Notes under the pieces: generated by a model | What the model was told of the DNA's origin: nothing | Database searches by the model: none | Seen by the model: the letters and a program-made list of their open reading frames with translations, nothing else | IMG/VR virus record: IMGVR_UViG_3300018048_000070 | Location: 1-22,816 of that record | Source: a virus | Reading direction: 5' to 3' (one strand) | Length of the DNA stretch: 22,816 bases | Program-made: the position numbers and the translations under genes | Part shown: one piece after another, positions 15,599 through 22,816 of the stretch | Position numbering within the stretch: position 1 is the stretch's first letter | Layout: the number at the start of each line of letters is the position of its first letter

Positions 15599-17158
15599 TT
15601 AAAATTTGATGAATGATCTGAATGTTACAGTTTGTTCCTCAGAAGATGTAAATGCTAATCTATTATCAACGAATAGTATTTCACCGGTTCTTTTATTTAC
15701 TTGAGGATCTGTTACAGCAGTAATTGTAAAGTTAGCAGTATCTGCTTTGTTATTAAAGATATCACCAATTACTGGTATTGTTCCATCTAACGATTGTACA
15801 AGCAATTTGTTATCTTCGCTTGATACAGTTCTAAGAGATTTAGTCCCTGAATCGTTTGAAATAATATCATCTTCTGGGAAAGAATCACCAACTAATGTAC
15901 CTTCTATAAGGTAACAGGCTGAACCAGATGCAGTAATATAATAACGTTTAGCATCAAATTGCTCAATGTCTTTTATAATACCAAACTGTCTATATTGGTT
16001 ATTAACTAGCATACCCTGGTTTAATTCATTTTCAAATGAAGTATAGAAACAAAGAGTATCTGCAATTAACTCTCTAGGAGCATTAAATCCGTGGCCATAC
16101 TGAGGAGAAATAACCGCGCGAGCTGCTGCGGTTTTTAGACCTTCTGAAGCTATTGATACATCTGCATAGGTATATCCAGATCCCCTATTATTAAGGGTAA
16201 TTTTAGAAACTGCTCCATTAACGTTTAATGTTGCAGTTGCAGTCGCTCCAGTTCCATCACCTGTAATAGTAACAACAGGAACAGAAGTAAACTGGGTACT
16301 CGATCTGGTAACAACAATCTGTGATATATCACCATCTACAGTAAGGGTCTCGACGTCTGCTTGCTGAGAATCTAGATCTCCCGGAGAAGAAAGGACTAGA
16401 TCAATATCAGCACCAGTACCTGGATCGAGAGGGCCCTTTGTTACAGATAGTGTTGCAGTAGTATAACCTGTACCAGCATTATCAATTATTAAAGCAGTAA
16501 TTTGACCATCTTCTATAACAAGTGAAGCTGCACCGTCTTCGCCATCACCCTGAATAACAGCATACGTTTCATCAGGATCATAATCTTGGCCAGAGTCATT
16601 TAGGATATAGCCAGCAATAGTTCCAGCAGAATAATACTGGTTCTTTACTTTTTTAATAACTGGCATATAGTTCGTTGTTAAGAACTTATTGCGAAGAGCC
16701 AAAGGAAGATAATACATAAACTTCCAGATATACCCATCTGCTGTTGTTATATAATCAACGTCATATCCGCTTGGCTTAACTGTTGATATACCACCGCTAT
16801 TATTTTCTATGCACTTGTAAACATTAAAATCTTCTGTTAATACGTAGAAATCTTCTTCTTCCATAATAACATCAGTATCGTCATAGGCATCAAATACTCT
16901 TGAAGTCCAATCGATACGACGAGTAATAAAAGAAACGTCATTAATGTTTATCTGCTTAATCCCGATCATGTTGTTACGGGATTCATTTTCTTCATCCATA
17001 TTATTTAATGGATTAGGTGCATCCGCAATAGATCCTTCAAAATCCCATGGCAAAACCTTACCAAGATAGTAATGGTAGTTTGCCGATCTATTCTGAATCT
17101 TTTCGTAGATCGATTCAGCCATCGTATGATGGAAGTTGGGTCTAATTACAGCAGACAT
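15599..17158 (-). CDS. 8: Baseplate wedge subunit gp8, enlarged by an internal repeat domain
   Basis: T4 gp8 (334 residues) is a dimeric wedge protein that binds gp7 and gp10. This 519-residue homologue keeps both ends of the family. YKCIENNSGGISTVKP and ADGYIWKFMYYLPL (about 114-152) match the T4 VYRCLDV and DGYVWEYLFEIPP segments. The last 28 residues (GEILFVDNR, then a hydrophobic FRSFIKF end) match the T4 GEMIYMENR and INILFTF end. Between residues about 180 and 350 there is extra sequence made of roughly three related units of the type DGxITxIxIxNxGxGYTxAxVxI (for example GQITALIIDNAGTGYTTATL and GAVSKITLNNRGSGYTYADV). Such units look like small beta repeats and are absent from T4 gp8. 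The ribosome site is weak (AGAG about 11 bases upstream). The gene ends directly before a late promoter. Confidence 0.88.
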   Translation of the reverse strand: MSAVIRPNFHHTMAESIYEKIQNRSANYHYYLGKVLPWDFEGSIADAPNPLNNMDEENESRNNMIGIKQININDVSFITRRIDWTSRVFDAYDDTDVIMEEEDFYVLTEDFNVYKCIENNSGGISTVKPSGYDVDYITTADGYIWKFMYYLPLALRNKFLTTNYMPVIKKVKNQYYSAGTIAGYILNDSGQDYDPDETYAVIQGDGEDGAASLVIEDGQITALIIDNAGTGYTTATLSVTKGPLDPGTGADIDLVLSSPGDLDSQQADVETLTVDGDISQIVVTRSSTQFTSVPVVTITGDGTGATATATLNVNGAVSKITLNNRGSGYTYADVSIASEGLKTAAARAVISPQYGHGFNAPRELIADTLCFYTSFENELNQGMLVNNQYRQFGIIKDIEQFDAKRYYITASGSACYLIEGTLVGDSFPEDDIISNDSGTKSLRTVSSEDNKLLVQSLDGTIPVIGDIFNNKADTANFTITAVTDPQVNKRTGEILFVDNRLAFTSSEEQTVTFRSFIKF

Positions 17159-17176
17159 AGCTTAGTCTCTATTCTA

Positions 17177-17632
17177 TTAAGATATTGTAATTGTCCAGGT
17201 AATAACCATTGAGTCATCCACAGCCTTATTTACAACAAGGAAAGTTGTTCGGCAAAGCAGATCACCAAGGTTTGCACCAGCATCATTAAAGATACCAGCT
17301 TCAGTAATTGCACCAGTACCTGTACCAGGCGGATATGTAGCAACATATGTAATTACGTTATCTACGATATCGTCTGAATCAAGAGCAACACGAGTAAGCT
17401 CAGTTCCTAGAACAGTATCAGAAAGAGTAGCTGCAACTGAACCAGAACCTACAGCCATATGGCTCATAACTTGGATCTGTGCATCATCGTTCATACGTGA
17501 GGCAATATAGTTCCGTCCGGTCTGTACGACCAGGTTTGGAATGTTTACCTTATCCTTAAGTTTACCGTCTGGGCTAAAGATCTCAATAGCGACCTGACCC
17601 TTAGGGCTAACTTGCTCGTTCATTAATGGCAT
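17177..17632 (-). CDS. Small virion protein, fibre-like
   Basis: A 151-residue protein lies between gp7-like and gp8, where T4 has no gene. It begins MPLMNEQVSPKGQ, followed by a beta-rich segment (VAIEIFSPDGKLKDKVNIPN). A helix-like NYIASRM and the glycine-rich HMAVGSGSVAA come next, then ITEAGIFND, a motif that recurs in phage tail-fibre and tail-collar proteins. It ends in two beta-strands (TFLVVNKAV and MVITWTITIS). I cannot name a family with certainty; a baseplate-attached fibre or decoration protein is the best reading from composition and position. The start is well supported: AGGAG sits six bases before the ATG and overlaps the stop of the preceding gene. No late promoter of exact consensus lies directly before it, so it is probably read through from gp25-gp6-gp7. 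Confidence 0.6.
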   Translation of the reverse strand: MPLMNEQVSPKGQVAIEIFSPDGKLKDKVNIPNLVVQTGRNYIASRMNDDAQIQVMSHMAVGSGSVAATLSDTVLGTELTRVALDSDDIVDNVITYVATYPPGTGTGAITEAGIFNDAGANLGDLLCRTTFLVVNKAVDDSMVITWTITIS

Positions 17633-17641
17633 TTTCTTCTC

Positions 17642-19222
17642 CTAGGTAAATGAAGTTAATCCTTCGGAATAATCTTCAGCAAAATAATCTTCAGCGTAGA
17701 TATCACCTAATATCTCTATTACGCCGGAATCATTACTATTTATGACTTCTGTAAGCGGTTTTGCGTAACTAACTATAGCAAGTTCTGATATAGCTAAATT
17801 CTCTATTAAAGCCTTAAACTTAGTGATTGTATATGTTAGTTCGTCAGCTGTAAGTGCTGTATCACCCAGAACTTTATAAAAATCTTTATATTCTGAATCT
17901 GGTTGATTTACGATTTCTGAAACGTTCTTATAGAAATCGTAGAACCAATCAGTAGTTGAAGCGTAAGCTACATCCTCGCGAGGCTTATATAATGTCCAAA
18001 TGTTTAGATCAATTGTATCGATAACATCTTCTTCGCGATTGGTAAAGTAACGACGTAAGAGCTCGAACGCACGAGACATATCGAAAGAATTATTAATCTC
18101 AAACTCACCGAACATAGCCATGCCAGACGGGTGAACTGTCTTATTAACGATATCTTTATAGTTGTCAAACTGTTGAGATGATCGGATAAGATAAGAGAAC
18201 TGCTGATAAAAGAAGTTATCCTGAAGATATATATCGTCCGATAAGAAACCATTATTTGTAGAATACTCACCACGATACTCTGCCAGCACCGACTCAGAGA
18301 ATTTTATAATAGCTCGTGTTGGATAGGTAACCTTATCAGCATCAGGATCTGTTGAGATAACAAGATCAACCCCACCCACAATTTCTGATCGGGGAACAAT
18401 CATTGCATAGAACTCAGCAGAGTATCCTACTCCAAAGTTAATAAATTTAATATCAGCGAGCTCGCCTGTTAAATCATTTACCTCAGTTACTTTAATCTTA
18501 ACGCCTTGCCCAGCTGATTCTAAAATATCGACGAACTGAGCAGTCTCAAAACCTGAACCTGGATGATATATCTCATACTTGTTAAGGGAGTTAACAACTG
18601 TAGCCTTAACACCATACTGATCTATTGTTGCTAATTCAGTAACTCGAAGGGTGTTATTATCTTTTGTTATAAAGATCTCATAAAAAGCCGTTTCTTCAAC
18701 TCGGCGTATTCTTTCTACTTCGACCTTAACAACTCTATCTGGGGTAGTTACATCAACAATGTTAGCAAAAAGATCAAAAGGATTACCTTCAGTAACCTCA
18801 ATAAAGATTGAATTTTGTTGGATCCATCTACCATCTGATGCTACAAGAATTTTTTCCTTAGGAAAGGATATATCGATATCGGTATCATATAAGAGTCTAA
18901 AAAGAAGCTTAAATGATTCGACTGAGCCTTTCGCTTGATAAAACTGAACTATATTTTTATATAGGTTAGCCTTATCAGCTGTTAATTGAGTAGTAAAGCC
19001 AGCGCCAATTTCTTTTTCTACCAAAGATATAAAAGCATCAACAACTGTATCAACGTCTCTATTAGAAAGGATATTATCTATTACATAAGAAGGACCTTGC
19101 TCCTCATGCATAAATCTATAATATTCTTTTATAAACTCGATCATTCCTCCTGCATCAGCTACAAGCTGGCGCGGGATTAGCGATTCGATTTTACTCGATT
19201 CTATATTAGATCTTTTAGTCAT
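17642..19222 (-). CDS. 7: Baseplate wedge subunit, gp7-like, reduced to the C-terminal part of T4 gp7
   Basis: In T4, gp7 (1032 residues) is the large wedge component linking gp6, gp8 and gp10. This product has only 526 residues, but its N-terminal portion matches the C-terminal third of T4 gp7. IEFIKEYYRFMHEEQG (29-44) resembles the FCEAYIQYLSDGYG stretch of T4, and FYQAKGSVESFKLLFRLLYD resembles FYSTKGIEASYKFLFKVLYN. HPSGMAMFGEFEINNSF corresponds to the T4 HPVGFGFI segment further on. The first roughly 600 residues of T4 gp7, a multi-domain beta region, have no counterpart here. Position between gp6 and gp8 fits the T4 order. The start overlaps the gp6 stop (TAATG), and the TAG stop lies inside the ribosome site of the next gene. 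The assignment rests on recalled T4 sequence, not on a computed alignment. Confidence 0.8.
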   Translation of the reverse strand: MTKRSNIESSKIESLIPRQLVADAGGMIEFIKEYYRFMHEEQGPSYVIDNILSNRDVDTVVDAFISLVEKEIGAGFTTQLTADKANLYKNIVQFYQAKGSVESFKLLFRLLYDTDIDISFPKEKILVASDGRWIQQNSIFIEVTEGNPFDLFANIVDVTTPDRVVKVEVERIRRVEETAFYEIFITKDNNTLRVTELATIDQYGVKATVVNSLNKYEIYHPGSGFETAQFVDILESAGQGVKIKVTEVNDLTGELADIKFINFGVGYSAEFYAMIVPRSEIVGGVDLVISTDPDADKVTYPTRAIIKFSESVLAEYRGEYSTNNGFLSDDIYLQDNFFYQQFSYLIRSSQQFDNYKDIVNKTVHPSGMAMFGEFEINNSFDMSRAFELLRRYFTNREEDVIDTIDLNIWTLYKPREDVAYASTTDWFYDFYKNVSEIVNQPDSEYKDFYKVLGDTALTADELTYTITKFKALIENLAISELAIVSYAKPLTEVINSNDSGVIEILGDIYAEDYFAEDYSEGLTSFT

Positions 19223-21066
19223 TAGTCGTGTCTGCTAAAGGTGGTGTAAGAGGATGCTCCGACCGAACCGAGTGTAGCAATAGTATCTTCTTCTCCCACC
19301 ACAGTAATGCCAGGGGTTTCATCTTTCTCAATAGATACTAATTGGTTAAACTTAGGTGCTATATCATTTGAATCCGGATCTACGAAGATAAGGATAACTC
19401 CTATAGAATCTATTTTAATCTGTGTTAGGTCAACCATACCAGTAGTAGGCGTGATTGTTCCTGCTGAAGGATTTATAATAGCTTTTGTTGAAGCATTACG
19501 TATCTGCACGATTCGATTTGGATATACATCAGATGGTATATCAGTTAACTCACACTCTTGGCCAGAATAAGTAAACTTGGAAGAGGATATAGTCTGCTGT
19601 GTTGTAGATGTCTTGTATATCGGGGAAGAGAACTTAATAGCATAATCTCTAGTATCCCCTGTTATAGGTGCAACATGCTTGTGCATCTTTAAACGAACAG
19701 TAGAGTTTAATATACCTTTATCAGCATTATCAATTGCTTTAAGCAACTTAGAAAATCTAAGCACACCATCAAATTTTTCTAGATTAACATCGTTATAATT
19801 TATAATTGCATCTTTAACTGCTATTTCTAGTTGGGATTTACTTCGAGAAGTATTATTTGGATTGTACTTAAAGAACACATCCATTGTAATATATGTAAAG
19901 TCTGGGTTAACAATTTCTGTTGTAATTGATCCTACATTTTTAGTAGAAAGAAATCTATTTACTATACCTTTAGTAGTAGTCGATAAATAGTCCCCGGTTT
20001 TTGGTTTAATTGATATAAACACTTTACCGTATGTTGGAGGCTCATTTACTTCTCCACCCCATACAGCTATATCCTCAATGAAATCATATTCCAGTTTAAG
20101 TATAGCATCGTAGTCAATAGATGTTACTGCACGATTTTGACTCTGGAAAGCTTTAGGAGCATTAAATCTAATTGAATCTATGTCCTCCCGATCTGCCCCA
20201 GAGAATGTTTTAGTAAATCCTTCAGATAGAGTAGCTGTTGCTCCGGAGAATCCGTTAATAGTAGCGTCAGTAGTAAACGATGATGCACCGTTTGCCTCTT
20301 CACCATTAGTTTTAATATAAGCTATATCTACTACGTTACCTGTATCTGGTTTACGACCTATAACATCATCTCCAAAGTATACTTCATATTCCCCAGAATA
20401 TCCTTCCTGTAAGAAATATACACGAGAATCAGATTTAACATCCAATATATTATTAAAATGAGTATAGACCTCGGAAACTTCTGATGTTGCTGACTCTCGA
20501 ACAGCAACTACGAGGGTAGAGGTGTCAACCTTATTTGTAGGTATTTTAAATTTTTGATTTGGGATCTGTCCATTTACTCGATATGTAAAGGTTTCGATTT
20601 CACCCTCAAAGATTGATACGTTCTCGAATACATAACGATTAGTAACATTCTTAGATGCAGTATAAGACTCGTTAGTTACAAAGGTATACTGCTTAGATCC
20701 GATTAAGCCAGAAAATACAGTTCCACGTGGCATAGTAGCAGTTGTAGAAGAAGTAGAACTACCAATAACAGTAACGTCAATTTTTGCTTCAGAGGACTTT
20801 GCAGAACTTGGCACATATCCTAATGACTTAGCATGGGATACCACGTTAGCGCGCATCTGTGCTGTATCTAGGAAAGCCTCATTTGCATTCGCGTGGGCGA
20901 GCAATGCATTATATTGAGTATTATATGCAAGAATATCAAGTAGTACTGCCATACCTGATCCATCGAAATCATAGTCAGCAAACTTATCTTGTCCTGAAAG
21001 ATAAGCCTTTAGATTGACCTTAATTTGGTCAAAATCTAATTCAGTTACGTTCTTAATGTTCGCCAT
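19222..21066 (-). CDS. 6: Baseplate wedge subunit gp6
   Basis: gp6 forms the ring that joins the six wedges of the T4 baseplate and belongs to the baseplate J-like superfamily. The product has 614 residues, close to T4 gp6 (660). The N-terminal segment has the features of this family in T4-like phages: ELDFDQIKVNLKAYLSG, then DFDGSGMAVLLDILAYNTQYN and a region describing contacts with neighbours (NEAFLDTAQMRANVVSHAK), ending near residue 90. The middle has RVYFLQEGYSGEYEVYFGDD, and later FNAPKAFQSQNRAVTSIDYDAI, typical of J-like proteins. Its start overlaps the gp25 stop by one base and its stop overlaps the next gene's ATG in the same TAATG manner. This suggests translational coupling and matched synthesis of wedge subunits. 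Order and length support the call as strongly as the motifs. Confidence 0.93.
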   Translation of the reverse strand: MANIKNVTELDFDQIKVNLKAYLSGQDKFADYDFDGSGMAVLLDILAYNTQYNALLAHANANEAFLDTAQMRANVVSHAKSLGYVPSSAKSSEAKIDVTVIGSSTSSTTATMPRGTVFSGLIGSKQYTFVTNESYTASKNVTNRYVFENVSIFEGEIETFTYRVNGQIPNQKFKIPTNKVDTSTLVVAVRESATSEVSEVYTHFNNILDVKSDSRVYFLQEGYSGEYEVYFGDDVIGRKPDTGNVVDIAYIKTNGEEANGASSFTTDATINGFSGATATLSEGFTKTFSGADREDIDSIRFNAPKAFQSQNRAVTSIDYDAILKLEYDFIEDIAVWGGEVNEPPTYGKVFISIKPKTGDYLSTTTKGIVNRFLSTKNVGSITTEIVNPDFTYITMDVFFKYNPNNTSRSKSQLEIAVKDAIINYNDVNLEKFDGVLRFSKLLKAIDNADKGILNSTVRLKMHKHVAPITGDTRDYAIKFSSPIYKTSTTQQTISSSKFTYSGQECELTDIPSDVYPNRIVQIRNASTKAIINPSAGTITPTTGMVDLTQIKIDSIGVILIFVDPDSNDIAPKFNQLVSIEKDETPGITVVGEEDTIATLGSVGASSYTTFSRHD

Positions 21067-21509
21067 TATCGGATTCTCTCTAAGTAAATATCTATATCCA
21101 CTAGATCAGGTACGTTTAATATCTTAACTGTTACCGAAACAAATACAGCATTTTCATCTGATTTGTCTGTTATGGATATGTTTGCAAGTGCTACCCTAGG
21201 TTCGTGATAACGGATAGTCCGAGCAATCGATTCGTTCATAGCTGCAACTGTAACAGGATTAAAGTTTTCAAATAACTGATCGGTGATTCCACAGCCTATA
21301 GTCGGTTGAAAAAGTCTTTCACCATATCCAGTAAGAATAAGGTTTCTTACAGAGTTCTTAATAGCAGCTATATCTCTTAATGGCACCAAATCACCTAAAT
21401 TAGGATGGGCCTTAAACCGAAGGTCTAGATCTGAAAAGTCCCGCGTACGTGCGACGACGGATGCGCGTTCGTTCTCTAAACTTTTATCTGATAGAATTTG
21501 TGTGCTCAT
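21066..21509 (-). CDS. 25: Baseplate wedge subunit gp25
   Basis: gp25 is a small wedge protein that, with gp6, ties the inner baseplate together and helps nucleate the sheath. The 147-residue product has the family pattern: AAIKNSVRNLILT (48-60), then GERLFQP (63-69), ITDQLFENFNP (75-85) and the hallmark EPR motif in YHEPRV (101-106). T4 gp25 has the equivalents IKNSLLGIITT, RPFDPEFGC, LSDQLFENMTP and YEPRI. The protein has about 15 more N-terminal residues than T4 gp25. It lies directly after gp5, and its TAA stop shares one base with the gp6 ATG (TAATG). No good Shine-Dalgarno precedes the ATG; instead an exact late promoter TATAAATA ends seven bases upstream, so the transcript may be leaderless. 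There is no other plausible in-frame start nearby. Confidence 0.95.
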   Translation of the reverse strand: MSTQILSDKSLENERASVVARTRDFSDLDLRFKAHPNLGDLVPLRDIAAIKNSVRNLILTGYGERLFQPTIGCGITDQLFENFNPVTVAAMNESIARTIRYHEPRVALANISITDKSDENAVFVSVTVKILNVPDLVDIDIYLERIR

Positions 21510-21515
21510 AGTATC

Positions 21516-21523
21516 TATTTATA
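21516..21523 (-). promoter_or_regulatory. T4-type late promoter TATAAATA, upstream of gp25
   Basis: Exact TATAAATA on the minus strand, followed by GATACT and then the gp25 ATG. In T4, transcription starts about six bases after this box, so the RNA would start at about 21510, directly at the start codon. Confidence 0.65.
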
Positions 21524-21529
21524 CCTATT

Positions 21530-22804
21530 TTATCTATTTCCGCCTGGAGCTGTTGATCTTCCTGTTGTATCATGTCCAAAGTGGAAGTGAGTCGCTAATG
21601 TTGGATTTGCTCCAGCAGAAGTAGACACGTCACCGACAGAGTGCGTTGTACCCTGAATATTAAGGTTACCAGTAATGTTAACGTTGTTATTAATTGTAGT
21701 ATGGTTCGATGCTGTTGTAGATTGCGCACCGCTAATTGTTTCGGTAAGATTCGATCCAACATTTAAATTCATATAAGAACCAATCGTTTGTTCAAAGTAT
21801 TGGCCGACGCTGTGCGTCATGTAACCATCAATCTGATGTATAGCATTTTGCTTAACCGTTTTAAACTCAGAGCCATGAATAACCTGCGTTGAGTTACCAT
21901 AGATGTGTTCTTCTTTGTTACCCTGTATCTCAGTATTGCAGTTACCTACAACAAAGAGATTACAGTCACCTTCTACAGTTACACGTGATGTACCTTTGAT
22001 ATTCACGTACTCATCGCCAAGCGTTACTTCATAGTTATCCTTAACAACTTTAAGCACACGTGATCCATCAGGATGTATCTCATAGAACGTGCCTGATCGA
22101 TGATGCTCTTTAATACGTTGATAGTCAGCAGTATCGTCTACTTCAAAGACGTGACCTGACTCTGATTCTGTAACTTTGTTAAATGGATATTGTGGTTTAG
22201 CTGGTGAAGGAGGTTCATCAAACTGAAATATATTAACAGGATCGGTGTCTTCACTTGCTTCAAGAGCAAAAGGTTCTGCCTTTGATTTGGCTTCAACATA
22301 ACCTAATGTTGTATTTGCATCTGAGTTAGCTACTTTACCTACACGAATAGTCTCTTGATTTAAATTCGCCTGTGTAGCTAATCCACGAGCTGCTTTATTA
22401 ACATCAGACTCGTTTAAATAGTTTGTCTCGGTCTTATCAGTTTTCTTAGGATATAGTCCAGCAGGATCAAAGAAGCCAGTAGACGTATTCGCCTCGACCG
22501 TATTTAAAGAAGCAATAGAGCCTAAGACAATAGGATCTTGTGCATCGGTACCATCCCTAAAGAATCCAACTACCCATGATCCTTCAACTAATCCATGGGG
22601 TGAACGACCTACCCCAGATGTACCAGAGTCTGTTGTTGGCATCATTATAGTTGCCCAGGGAAGATCAGCAGTTGGCAGTAACTCTTTATTTGCTGTATGA
22701 TAACCAAAAGCACGTATGCGTACTCTATTTAAATAGAGAGGATCTGCTCGGTCTTCCACAACACCGTGGAACCAAACAAACTTTGTATCCATAAAATTAT
22801 TCAT
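21530..22804 (-). CDS. 5: Baseplate hub / central spike protein, gp5-like, without lysozyme domain
   Basis: T4 gp5 forms the trimeric needle at the centre of the baseplate that pierces the outer membrane. Residues about 8-97 match the gp5 OB-fold: WFHGVVEDRADP, then RVRIRAFGYH and PIVLGSI. A second gp5 block follows at about 206-262 (VTESESGHVFEVDD, IHPDGSR). Residues about 265-385 are a short-period repeat rich in G, N, V and T (for example VEGDCNLFVVGNCNTEIQGN), as expected of the triple-stranded beta-helix. The T4 lysozyme domain between OB-fold and helix is missing; only a linker of about 100 residues is there, so the protein has 424 residues against 575 in T4. The C-terminus carries HFHFGH (406-411), like the HxH metal-binding tip of other phage spikes. 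The chosen ATG puts the conserved Trp at residue 11, close to its place in T4. However, the frame stays open to the window edge and no ribosome site is visible, so the true start could lie upstream; Met5 at 22792 is another option. Confidence 0.93.
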   Translation of the reverse strand: MNNFMDTKFVWFHGVVEDRADPLYLNRVRIRAFGYHTANKELLPTADLPWATIMMPTTDSGTSGVGRSPHGLVEGSWVVGFFRDGTDAQDPIVLGSIASLNTVEANTSTGFFDPAGLYPKKTDKTETNYLNESDVNKAARGLATQANLNQETIRVGKVANSDANTTLGYVEAKSKAEPFALEASEDTDPVNIFQFDEPPSPAKPQYPFNKVTESESGHVFEVDDTADYQRIKEHHRSGTFYEIHPDGSRVLKVVKDNYEVTLGDEYVNIKGTSRVTVEGDCNLFVVGNCNTEIQGNKEEHIYGNSTQVIHGSEFKTVKQNAIHQIDGYMTHSVGQYFEQTIGSYMNLNVGSNLTETISGAQSTTASNHTTINNNVNITGNLNIQGTTHSVGDVSTSAGANPTLATHFHFGHDTTGRSTAPGGNR

Positions 22805-22816
22805 CGCTTGTGCACC

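Noticed and set aside
17737-17744. CATAAATA on the minus strand, upstream of the 151-aa gene
   Set aside because: One base off the late consensus and inside gp7 coding about 105 bases from the next ATG; too weak to list as a promoter.
22723-22738. Perfect 16-bp palindrome CTCTATTTAAATAGAG
   Set aside because: It lies in the conserved OB-fold coding of gp5 and is explained by codons for NRVR-type sequence; nothing else suggests a site.

Overview
This window is part of the late structural module of a T4-like myovirus, from the baseplate into the tail-fibre genes. Every gene I accept is on the minus strand, so transcription runs from high to low coordinates. Genes are packed with almost no spacing: several stop/start pairs share one base (TAATG), and no gap exceeds about 50 bases. 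I see no tRNA, insertion sequence, CRISPR array or convincing terminator. The match is to the distant, mostly marine relatives of T4 (cyanophage or pelagiphage type) rather than to T4 itself. The gp5 homologue has no lysozyme domain, the gp7 homologue is about half size, and a giant DUF4815-type protein lies where T4 has its gp9-gp12 genes. The host cannot be read from this window.

Baseplate block (22804 down to 15599): gp5 (hub/spike), gp25, gp6, a short gp7-like protein, a small fibre-like protein and an enlarged gp8. The order gp25-gp6-gp7-gp8 follows T4. These proteins should build the central spike and the wedges of the baseplate.

Peripheral baseplate and adhesin block (15556 down to 1): a 1756-residue DUF4815-type protein with a cysteine-rich repeat region; a 600-residue partner; a small coiled-coil protein; a fibre with a self-cleaving peptidase S74 chaperone; a small fibre-like protein; a very unusual Thr/Tyr-rich protein with a 30-bp tandem DNA repeat; a chaperone-like protein; a capsule-biosynthesis-type glycosyltransferase-like protein; a small zinc-ribbon protein; three small virion or fibre proteins; and a large fibre gene cut by the left window edge. 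That last gene carries ten carbohydrate-binding-like repeats.

Control: six exact copies of the T4 late promoter (TATAAATA on the minus strand) lie upstream of gp25, the DUF4815 gene, the 600-aa gene, the S74 fibre, the zinc-ribbon gene and the 105-aa gene. This implies late transcription by a gp55-type sigma factor with the sliding clamp. The copy before gp25 is so close to the ATG that the transcript would have essentially no leader.

I found no hidden defence system or non-structural island. The most unusual items are the Thr/Tyr-rich protein, the cysteine-rich repeats, the glycosyltransferase-like gene inside the fibre cluster, and the promoter geometry at gp25 and the zinc-ribbon gene.
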